Shown here piece by piece: positions 48,901 through 60,900 of a stretch of DNA of 64,000 nt (position 1 is its first letter; the number at the start of each line of letters is the position of its first letter). This stretch comes from Diprion similis (lineage: Eukaryota; Arthropoda; Insecta; Hymenoptera; Diprionidae), in assembly GCF_021155765.1 (NCBI RefSeq), contig NC_060106.1, positions 15,030,031 to 15,094,030 on the forward strand. Direction: 5' to 3'. The position numbers and the translations under genes are program-made. The notes below the pieces were generated by a model. It saw only the letters and a list, made by a program, of their open reading frames with translations, was not told where the DNA came from and did not search any database.

Positions 48901-51900
48901 TGCGCTCAATCAATTCCTCTTGCAAAATTACGTCGGAATAGTGCCTCACGAAATTGATTGCAGCGCTTTCCAAAATCGTCGAAATTTTCGCCAAAAATCC
49001 AAAGGGGTTAGCCTTACTTTTTTGGTCATTTTTGAAGCCGAAAATCTTTTGTCTTGGAATCGATTTGCATGACCATTTCTAGAGTAATTCGACCCCAAGG
49101 AACTCAGAAAGCACGTGAAAAAGAGCGTCAGACCAACAGTGGAGAAATGACGACGAAAATCTCTAGTTTTTTGGCTGTAACTTTTGATGCGTTGCTCGCA
49201 GCTTATTGGGACTCCGCTCAATCGATTCCTCTTGCAAAATTACGTCGGAATAGGGCTTCACGGAATTGATTGCAGCGCTTTTCAAAATCGTCAAAATTTT
49301 CGCCAAAAATCCAAAGGGGTTAGCCTTGCTTTTTTGGTCATTTTTGAAGCCGAAAATCTTTTGTCTTGGAATCGATTTGCATGACCATTTCTAGAGTAAT
49401 TCGACCCCAAGGAACTCAGAAAGCACGTGAAAAAGAGCGTCAGACCAACAGTGGAGAAATGACGACGAAAATCTCTAGTTTTTTGGCTGTAACTTTTGAT
49501 GCGTTGCTCGCAGCTTATTGGGACTGCGCTTAATCGATTCCTCTTGCAAAATTACGTCGGAATAGGGCTTCACGGAATTGATTGCAGCGCTTCTCAAAAT
49601 CGGCGAAATTTTCGCCAAAAATCCAAAGGGGTTAGCCTTGCTTTTTTGGTCATTTTTGAAGCCGAAAATCTTTTGTCTTGGAATCGATTTGCATGACCAT
49701 TTCTAGAGTAATTCGACCCCAAGGAACTCAGAAAGCACGTGAAAAAGAGCGTCAGACCAACAGTGGAGAAATGACGACGAAAATCTCTAGTTTTTCGGCT
49801 GTAACTTTTGATGCGTTGCTCGCAGCTTATTGGGACTGCGCTTGATCGATTCCTCTTGCAAAATTACGTCGGAATAGTGCCTCACGAAATTGATTGCAGC
49901 GCTTTCCAAAATCGTCGAAATTTTCGCCAAAAATCCAAAGGGGTTAGCCTTACTTTTTTGGTCATTTTTGAAGCCGAAAATCTTTTGTCTTGGAATCGAT
50001 TTGCATGACCATTTCTAGAGTAATTCGACCCCAAGGAACTCAGAAAGCACGTGAAAAAGAGCGTCAGACCAACAGTGGAGAAATGACGACGAAAATCTCT
50101 AGTTTTTTGGCTGTAACTTTTGATGCGTTGCTCGCAGCTTATTGGGACTTCGCTCAATCGATTCCTCTTGCAAAATTACGTCGGAATAGGGCTTCACGGA
50201 ATTGATTGCAGCGCTTTTCAAAATCGTCAAAATTTTCGCCAAAAATCCAAAGGGGTTAGCCTTGCTTTTTTGGTCATTTTTGAAGCCGAAAATCTTTTGT
50301 CTTGGAATCGATTTGCATGACCATTTCTAGAGTAATTCGACCCCAAGGAACTCAGAAAGCACGTGAAAAAGAGCGTCAGACCAACAGTGGAGAAATGACG
50401 ACGAAAATCTCTAGTTTTTTGGCTGTAACTTTTGATGCGTTGCTCGCAGCTTATTGGGACTGCGCTTAATCGATTCCTCTTGCAAAATTACGTCGGAATA
50501 GGGCTTCACGGAATTGATTGCAGCGCTTCTCAAAATCGGCGAAATTTTCGCCAAAAATCCAAAGGGGTTAGCCTTGCTTTTTTGGTCATTTTTGAAGCCG
50601 AAAATCTTTTGTCTTGGAATCGATTTGCATGACCATTTCTAGAGTAATTCGACCCCAAGGAACTCAGAAAGCACGTGAAAAAGAGCGTCAGACCAACAGT
50701 GGAGAAATGACGACGAAAATCTCTAGTTTTTCGGCTGTAACTTTTGATGCGTTGCTCGCAGCTTATTGGGACTGCGCTTGATCGATTCCTCTTGCAAAAT
50801 TACGTCGGAATAGGGCTTCACGGAATTGATTGCGGCGCTTTTCAAAATCGTCGAAATTTTCGCCAAAAATCCAAAGGGGTTAGCCTTACTTTTTTGGTCA
50901 TTTTTGAAGCCGAAAATCTTTTGTCTTGGAATCGATTTGCATGACCATTTCTAGAGTAATTCGACCCCAAGGAACTCAGAAAGCACGTGAAAAAGAGCGT
51001 CAGACCAACAGTGGAGAAATGACGACGAAAATCTCTAGTTTTTTGGCTGTAACTTTTTTTGCGTTGCTCGCAGCTTATTGGGACTGCGCTTAATCGATTC
51101 CTCTTGCAAAATTACGTCGGAATAGGGCTTCACGGAATTGATTGCAGCGCTTTTCAAAATCGTCGAAATTTTCGCCAAAAATCCAAAGGGGTTAGCCTTG
51201 CTTTTTTGGTCATTTTTGAAGCCGAAAATCTTTTGTCTTGGAATCGATTTGCATGACCATTTCTAGAGTAATTCGACCCCAAGGAACTCAGAAAGCACGT
51301 AAAAAAGAGCGTCAGACCAACAGTGGAGAAATGACGACGAAAATCTCTAGTTTTTTGGCTGTAACTTTTGATGCGTTGCTCGCAGCTTATTGGGACTGCG
51401 CTTAATCGATTCCTCTTGCAAAATTACGTCGGAATAGGGCTTCACGGAATCGATTGCAGCGCTTTTCAAAATCTTCGAAATTTTCGCCAAAAATCCAAAG
51501 GGGTTAGCCTTGCTTTTTTGGTCATTTTTGAAGCCGAAAATCTTTTGTCTTGGAATCGATTTGCATGACCATTTCTAGAGTAATTCGACCCCAAGGAACT
51601 CAGAACGCACGTGAAAAAGAGCGTCAGACCAACAGTGGAGAAATGACGACGAAAATCTCTAGTTTTTTGGCCGTAACTTTTGATGCGTTGCTCGCAGCTT
51701 ATTGGGACTGCGCCCAATCGATTCCTCTTGCAAAATTACGTCGGAATAGTGCCTTACGGAATTGATTGCAGCGCTTTTCAAAATCGTCGATATTTTCGCC
51801 AAAAATCCAAAGGGGTTAGCCTTACTTTTTAGGTCATTTTTGAAGCCGAAAATCTTTCGTCTTGGAATCGATTTGCATGACCATTCCTAGAGTAATTCGA

Positions 51901-54900
51901 CCCCAAGGAACTCAGAAAGCACGTCAAAAAGACCGTCAGACCAACAGTGGAGGAATGACGACGAAAATCTCTAGTTTTTTGGCTGTAACTTTTGATGCGT
52001 TGCTCGCAGCTTATTGGGACTGCGCTCAATCGATTCCTCTTGCAAAATTACGTCGGAATAGTGCCTTACGAAATTGATTGCAGCGCTTACCAAAATCGTC
52101 GAAATTTTCGCCAAAAATCCAAAGGGGTTAGCCTTCCTTTTTTGGTCATTTTCGAAGCCGAAAATCTTTTGTCTTGGAATCGAAATGCATGACCATTTCT
52201 AGAGTAATTCGACCCCAAGGAACTCAGAAAGCACGTGAAAAAGAGCGTCAGACCAACAGTGGAGAAATGACGACGAAAATCCCTAGTTTTTCGGCTGTAA
52301 CTTTTGATGCGTTGCTCGCAGCTTATTGGGACTGCGCTTGATCGATTCCTCTTGCAAAATTACGTCGGAAAAGGGCTTCACGGAATTGATTGCGGCGCTT
52401 TTCAAAATCGTCGAAATTTTCGCCAAAAATCCAAAGGGGTTAGCCTTACTTTTTTGGTCATTTTCGAAGCCGAAAATCTTTTGTCTTGGAATCGATTTGC
52501 ATGACCATTTCTAGAGTAATTCGACCCCAAGGAACTCAGAAAGCACGTAAAAAAGAGCGTCAGACCAACAGTGGATAGATGACGACGAAAATCTCTAGTT
52601 TTTTGGCTGTAACTTTTGATGCGATGCTCGCAGCTTATTGGGACTGCGCTCAATCGATTTCTCTTGCAAAATTACGTCGGAATAGTGCCTTACGAAATTG
52701 ATTGCAGCGCTTTCCAAAATCGTCGAAATTTTCGCCAAAAATCCAATGGGACTAGCCTTACTTTTTTGGACATTTTTGAAGCCGAAAATCTTTTGTCTTG
52801 GAATCGATTTGCATGACCATTTCTAGAGTAATTCGACCCCAAGGAACTCAGAAAGCACGTAAAAAAGAGCGTCAGACCAACAGTGGAGAAATGACGACGA
52901 AAATCTCTATTTTTCTGGCTGTCACTTTTGATGCGTTGCTCGCAGCTTCTTGGGACTGCGCTAAATCGATTCCTCTTGCAAAATTACGTCGGAATAGTGC
53001 CTTATGGAATTGATTGCAGCGCTTTCCAAAATCGTCGAAATTTTCGCCAAAAATACAAAGGGGTTAGCCTTACATTTTGGGTCATTTTTGGAGCCGAAAA
53101 TTCATATCACTCAACACTTAGCGGGGAAAACGGCTAAAGAAATACGAGCACATACTCATTCATTTATTTGTCGTCATCCAGGTTACAGAAAATAAATGGA
53201 ATTTAATATTATTATTTATACCTTGTCATTCATGTAACAAAGAATTGTAACACCGAAATATCATACAGAATACATCGTGTCCTGCGGCGGTGCCTTGTGC
53301 TTGTATGCAAGCCGGAATTTACACCATATCCACCAACTACAACAATGACGATCTGATTTCAATTCTGTCACATTCTGCTGGTGATAATGTTTATTGCACT
53401 TTTTTGTGTTCTCATAACCTGTATGATCACATACTGTTCAAGCATACTCTTGCATTTTCATTCTGTCTTTCATTTTATACTATTTGGAACTTGTCAAATT
53501 ACAATACACTGACACCCAAGCACTTGTTCTAGAATTAAGACATGTTGAATAAACGAAACTAGGTTTTTTTTCAATTTGTGATTTTTAATTTCCACCTTCT
53601 TCCAAACCCCGTGAAAGTTTTATGTATTCTTGCTCCAACTTCCAATCCGTTGCTCGCAGCGTATTTTGACTGCGTGCAATTGATCACTTCCGCAAAATTA
53701 CGTCGGAGTCGTGCAGAAAATAATCGTTCGTAGCATTTTCCAAATTAGCCGGCATTTCCACCAAAAATTTAAAGGGATTAGCTCAAGTTTTTTTTGGGCG
53801 GAAAAACCTTCTTTTCCGAAATCGAGTTGTACGTCTCTCTATAGACTAATTAGACTCTCAGGAACGCAGAAAACACCCCAAAAAGTATGTCAGACTAACA
53901 GCAGAGAAAATATGAAGAAAATCTCTTGTTCATCTGTCACTTATTCTTGATTCCTTACTCGAAGTGTATTCGACTACGGACAATTGATCCACGTTGCAAA
54001 ATTACGTCAATATTGTGCATGAAAAAATTGATTTTATTTTCATTCCAAATCGTCGAAATTTTTAGAGAAATCTGAAGCCTTTCTCCTCATCTGGAAACAT
54101 TTTTCCGTTTCAGAATCAAATTGTTTCACCCTTCCTAGACTGCTTAGACCCCCAGGATTTCGAAAGGGACCTCACGATCCCCGTAGGTCTAATAGCTGAG
54201 AAAATCGAGAAACATAGTGGCAAATTTTCTCGGTTTGTGTTATTACTTTTGAGTCGTTGCCCATACTAAATCAGAGCAATGTGCAATTTTACTTCCTCAC
54301 GAACTTGCGGTTCTTGGTACATCGTTGGCATAATCTAATTCCAGCGCTTTCAACGACGCTGCGTTTTTCTGGTCAAAAGCGCTGCAGTATCTCCGACTTC
54401 CCATCGATCGGATTTGACTACTCATCCGTGTCAGTAATATTCGGGTGTCTAAATTGGGTAACCACGGCTCCTCAACATGGGTAGGAGTACTTCGTCTTGG
54501 AAGTATTCTGTACAATGTTTGTCTATAAATTTTTCCGGTTTAAAGATTGAGTGACGAGTTATAGACAAACGTGTATCTCTTTTTTATATGGGGCTTAGAG
54601 TACAAAGAGAGATCACATACTCCTTTCTTTTTCTATGCTGGCTCGTCTACTTGCTAGATTACACGGTTGAGGGAAGTTATTTTTTTCTCAAGAAGAAAGT
54701 TACAAGTGGGTATCTAAAAAGGAAACATTGGAGGGAACGCTGGAAATCGCGTTTTTCATGCCCGTCATTTGGTTGCAAGTTCCTGTGAGTTTCAGATTCT
54801 CTCATCCAGCCGTATTCAAGATCATTACGGGAGTTCATAGTACAGACCGAAAAATCTATATCCAAACCCTCATTCCTCTAGAAAGCTGTTCTTCATATTC

Positions 54901-57900
54901 TATAGACCCGAAACCGAAATGATTCGTTAAAATTATAAAAATTAATTTTCTGCCGATACCAATGCTATTCTCATATCACCAAAGCTAATGGAAAGTAAAA
55001 ATGACGTTGAATTCATTCGAATAATAAGTTTCGTGCATTTGCAGAAGATTGCATTGTTACTTCGAAGCTTGAGGTACCTATCTAAGATTGTAAGTCTCAA
55101 ACGAAAGTTCTTGACTCATGTTTTCTTATTTCCACTTTGTACTAACGCGATGTAAAATGTTAATTCAAAAGTAATTTTACTCACTTTGCGTGCATGCAGC
55201 AGAGCGTACAGCTGGAAATAATCGCAGCGATCCCGACCAGAGCAGCGATGGCAAGTACCCACATCTGTGTCATAGAGGCATCGGCCCTTGCAACGAGAGC
55301 AGCACAGTGCTGAACCGTGCCAACGTTATACTGCTGATATACCCGCTTTAATTCCTCGTTTTTAGGGTCTGTTAACAAGGCTTTCATTTCGTTGAGATCA
55401 TAGGACTCCCTTCCAACCATTTGGAAGCATGAACTGGTCGACGAAAAGTCCAAGGAATTGTCTTCCTTCGAATAAAACTGTGTGTCGTAGACGTTAACCT
55501 CGACGGGAAGCGACAAGGCTTGTTGTACGGCCTGCTCAAAATTCTCCAACGATTTTCTCACCTCGGCTGGAGGCTTGGAGAAGACGAACTTAAGCATGTC
55601 TCGATCTCGTACTAGGAAAATCTTCACTGTGATGTTCGTCTCTCGTCCTGGCGTCGCAGAATTATTTGCCGATATTGGAACCTCCATGAAACCATCGGCG
55701 AATCCTGTCATTGAACTGGTTGTCCTTAGCTCTCCAGTTTCCGGGTTTAACGAAAAAACAGAGGTCATTTTCTCCCGAGATATCGATGGATCAACCACCG
55801 AAGTAAAAGACACGTCACCCATATTGTAGTTCATCGGCAAGGCGTCCGAATCTGCGTCCTTAGCTTCCAACGTCAAAAGGCTGGTATCAATTGGTACATT
55901 CAGTCGAACTCCCAGCGTGAAATTCCCCTTTTTAAACTTAGGTTTGTTATCATCAATATCCAATATCCTTATCAAGACTTGCCGCTCCGAAGGATCTTGC
56001 CGATTGTACGGCTTGGGTGTGAGCTCCGATTTTTTTACTGGAAACTTGAAGCACTTCACGGTGATAAGATGACGGTCGAATTGTTCACGATCCAATCGCC
56101 CTGTCGATTTTATTATACCAGAATTATTTTCGGATCTTTCTATAGAAAACAGGCCCGCTTCGTTTCCGTATATAATTACGTAATCGATCATCCCGTTCTC
56201 CTCGATGTCTTCGTCAATCGCTTCGACGACTCCGATATTTGTTCCGATTGGAAGTTCCTCATAAGTGCTTAGTTCCACGGGCGGACTGTCTAGGCTTCGC
56301 TTGAAGTGTGGCTTATGGTCATCAATATCGTCTACGATCACTTGAAGAATACGAGTCGCTTGCTGGGGGGGATCTCCAAGATCCTGAGCTACGAGGATCA
56401 GCGTGTAGCTGTCTTTGGTTTCACGGTCTAACAGTTTTTTCGTCGTTATTAACCCAGTCTCACTGTTAATGCTGAACGAACTTGCGTCGTTTCCGAAATT
56501 TCCCTCCTCAAGAAACTTGAAGGTTATCTTCCCGTTCGGTAAATTTGGATCATCTGGATCGGAAGCAACGACTTGAAAGACCGGGCTTCCGGTTGTCGAG
56601 TTCTCCGCGATGTGAGCTACCTCGTCCAGAGTTGGCCTGATGATAAGGGGAACACCGTCATTGCTGACAACGTCACCAATGTAAAGAACCAATGCAACGT
56701 CCGTAAAAAGGACAGGATCTCCTCCATCCTGAGCCCTGACACGCATGTTGTAAGGTTCCGTCCTTCCTTTGCCAGTCAGTTGCCCAGCAGAAGAGACTTC
56801 GCCAGTAGAGTGATTTATTTTGAAGAGACCTGTGCCGCATGATCACAAGACGTTAACAGTACTAGTAGCAAATCCAACTAATCAGTGCTCCAATAAACAC
56901 CTCGAATAAAATAATATCTACCATTAGCTTCTCCCTCGTCAATAATTTCAAAGTGAATCGTTCCTCCTTTGCCCTCGTCGGGATCAATTGCAGTAATGTT
57001 TACAACACTGATGCCTGCCGGTGCATTTTCAGGAACCACAGCAGTGTAAGACTCCTGAGGGAAGGCGGGGGCGTTGTCGTTCACATCTAGAATATCGACG
57101 GTAACTAATGCTCGACTCATTTTCTGCTCCGCACCACCCTGAGGCATATCTGTAGCGATAACGTAGAATCGCAGAACGGATTGTCTTTCTCGGTCAAGTG
57201 TTGTATTTGCTGCGATCTATGACAAGAATTGATTATCACAACAAGAAAACAGCCGATATTTTGACTACTGCGGTAAAGAAAATTGAAATCTAAACTATAC
57301 TTACGAGAATGTTTCCACTGATTGGATCGATTTCAAACAAATTTGCATTTTCACCGGTCAAAGCGTATCTGACTTCACCGAATCCTCTCTTCACTTCCTG
57401 ATCCGTATTCGAGCTGTCCATATCCGTAGCCTTGACATTTAGGATAATTTTAGATGCCGCGGACGATTCGAGTACGGAAATTTTATAATCTTTTTGATTG
57501 AAAATCGGGCTGTTGTCATTTATGTCGAGCACTGACACTATCACCTTAGCTTCCGACATGCTTCGACTTATTTCGTAATCTCTGGCCAAGGCTCGAACTT
57601 TGAAGCGAAGAATCTGATAAAAAAAATGACAAATTGATCACTTCTTTCATCCAAATAATGACGAACACATCGAAAACCATTTTTGGGTTGTACCTTGTCG
57701 CCTAGATTTTCATAATCCAGTCTCTTGCTCAAAACTACGTTCCCGCTTTGAACCCCAACGTTAACGTAACCTTCATCATCGTCATCGCGAATCAATTCGA
57801 ACGTTTCAACTGGTCGACCAGTCGCTGGTTCCCTGGCAGACAGCATCAGCAGAGTCGTTCCAACCGGTTGCTCTTCAGGAACTGACACGCGAATGACCGG

Positions 57901-60900
57901 ATTATTCGGCGACCATCCAGGATTCGTGAAAATCGGATTATCGTCACTGTAGGCTTGAACGTAAATCGTGACTTCAACTTCAGTGACCTGTTTCTCCTTG
58001 TCGACAACAGCGTTAAGGTCTCTGGCCTGAACCGTGAGAATAATTACCGCCGCAACTTGGTAATCCAGAACCTGATTAACTGTTATTAAACCGGTAGTAG
58101 AATTTATTTTAAACGCTGTTTTGTAATCGTACGGTGTTGTACTTTTCAGAGCAACTCCAGTCTTGTCAACGGCTCTTATCGGCTCGATCAAGGCATACTC
58201 AATGTTCGCATCAGAATCTGGATCAGTTGCGGTTACCCTCAGAACGGAATCACCTGTGATGGAAAATGCGCATTGAACGTAACAGTGATCCGATAATCGC
58301 AGATGTCTGATCACTGAAACTCGTACTCACCAATAGCGGCTCTCTCCGATACGTACATTAAATACGTCGAGTTGTTGAAAACAGGTGGCTTGTTATTAAC
58401 ATCGATAATGTTCACAGCTACCGTTGTAGTAGCCGTCTCTCTAACCGGTGTTCCGGAATCAACTGCATACACGATCACATTGTACTTGTCTCCACCAAAT
58501 TCCATATCCAGTCTAGCGTCCGGTGAAACCGTTATAATGCCGGAGCTGTGAAAAGTATTAAAAATTTCCCATCAAGTTTGAAACACCAGATTCAGCCCTT
58601 CAGATTTTATTTCAGAAGTTTAAAATTCAGAATGTTTTTAGGGCTCTTATACTTCTGGTTGATTACGAAGTTATCCTTCGCTCCACTAGCAATGTAATAC
58701 TGCAATAAGCTGTCTCTTCCATCAGGATCGTTCGCTGTCACTTTGACAACTTCTGTCCCAGGTGTAGCGTTTTCCAGTAGACGTGCCCGGTAAGTGTTGG
58801 GTCCTGGTGCTCCGGCTTTATAGTTACCCCGAAATATGGGCTTCTGATTACCAGGAACACCAACGCGGACAAAGAGCTTGGTTTCAGAGTACAGAGGTGG
58901 CTTTCCTTTGTCAGTTGCTCTGATGCTGAGCTCGTAGAGACCGCGTTCTGTATCGCCAGATCGCGCTGGCTTTTGCATTCCAACTTCACCTGTTTCTGGA
59001 TCAACCTGTCGATGTAAGATTAATAATCATTATATTGCTTTTGGTGGGAAAAAATTTCAGTCAGGAATCTTTGATACCTTAAAGACATTTTCCGTCATAC
59101 TGTTATGATGACCGATCGAGTACGTCACTTTTCCATCCCCCTGAGTTGGACCATCAACATCCGTAGCTCTGACGAATAGCTGCGGTTCAAAACTCATTGC
59201 TTCTTCACGGACAGTTCTCGAGTATTCTTTTTGTTCAAAGATGGGCTCGTTGTCGTTGACATCTTGGACCTCGATTAGAATGTTGACGGTTGAAACTTTG
59301 CCTCCGCCATCCCTAGCCTCCATTGTTAACGAGTAAGACTTTTGAACCTCGTAGTCGAGCGCCTTCGCAACAGAAAGCCCACCTCTCTTTGGGTCGGTTT
59401 TGAATTTGTCAGTACCAAAACCACGAAGATTGTAAGTTAGTTCTCCGAACTCTCCACTATCTTTGTCTACTGCAAATACTTCACCGAAATGAGTACCTGG
59501 GACTGCATCCTCAGGTACTGCCAGATTGTAGACTGATTGCGAAAACTCCGGACTGTGGTCATTCGCATCTACAAGCTCAATGTGTACTCTAGACGATGCA
59601 ACCTTTGAAAACATTTAAGGAAAGTTCAACAACGTTGATCCCACAGACAATAGTGGCCAATAAGTGATAAATTTTTCTTCGTAATCGAACATGACACATG
59701 GCAAATTCAAACAACTCACCACTTTACCAGCTACGGAAGCCGTGACGTCAAACTCTAATGTTCTTTTTGTTTCATCCTCAACATCGTAGTCTAACACCGA
59801 TTTATTATTCGCTCTTACGACGACAGGTACTCTTCCCTGAGCCTGTTGAGGATTGACTGAAAACGCCTGACTGATATTTGGATATCCAGGTGCGTCCCTC
59901 AAAGCCAAGGAAAACTTTGCATTGTCTCCAACGTCCCCATCGCTGACTACCATATTTAAACCTGTAAAATAATTAATAACAATCCTGATTCTCACGCACT
60001 TATATCAGAACTAAACTAAGTCCATTCAAATGAACAAAAGAACGGACCATTTAACACAATGCATTCTCTGACAAAGCATTACCTGGTAACGGTGTATCCA
60101 TTCCGATATCCTCTGAAATTTTTATCGAAAATGAATCCCTGTTAAAGACTGGCACAAGATCGTCGACATCTGTGACAACGATGGTAATAACTGAGGTAGC
60201 TGTATCGGCTGGAATCTCGTTATTTATCAGTTCAGTAGCTTTCACTGTGAACGTATAAATTCCTCCATTTTGCAAAATGTTCGGATCTTCACGATCTAGA
60301 AAGACACTGGTGGTGATTAACTTTCCGACACTGATGTTTCCCTCTCGCGTAACCACGAGTTCGAAATGCCCTGCATCGTCGTCCTCGAGGCTAAGCAGCA
60401 GAGGCCTCGGTTCTCCGGTGTCGCCATCCCGCGCTCTAACTGTCAGGACAGTGTGTCCTGCTGGGGTATTTTCAGGAAGAGCTGCACTGTATGGAGCGTT
60501 CAAGAATGTTGGTGGCTGATCCTGAACGACGACAGTAAAGGATAAGTCTCAAATTTGTGGAATATAGTCGCTCTGAGTCTGTGGCAGTTTGTAGATACTG
60601 CTCTGACAAAGACGATCGGTAGTATGATTGCGTCATAAATCATACCTGAACGTCTAGAACATCAACAGCAACAGTAGCTCTGGCATGTAGTCTTTTCGCT
60701 GGATCACTGGTTCCATCAACGGCGACAAGATTGATGAGATAAGAATTTCTTCTTTCGTAATCCAATGGACTCGCCAACGTTATGCGAACTTCATAGCGAC
60801 CTTCCGCTAACTGGAAGTAAAACACAATTCATTTGAATCTACGATTCCAGCAGCCTACTAGAATTAACTAAAAGGAATTTTTTTTTCATGCGTCAAACCT

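Noticed and set aside
34514-53098. CRISPR array or tandem gene cluster
   Set aside because: The units are contiguous 312-base repeats without unique spacers, and the surroundings are clearly eukaryotic.
34833-53137. Dozens of 60-104 aa open frames on both strands at 312-base spacing
   Set aside because: They are the same satellite monomer read repeatedly. Every frame has stops in each unit, there is no start, splice or domain support, and variants change the amino acids freely.
53711-53950. 79-aa frame
   Set aside because: It lies wholly within a decayed satellite monomer.
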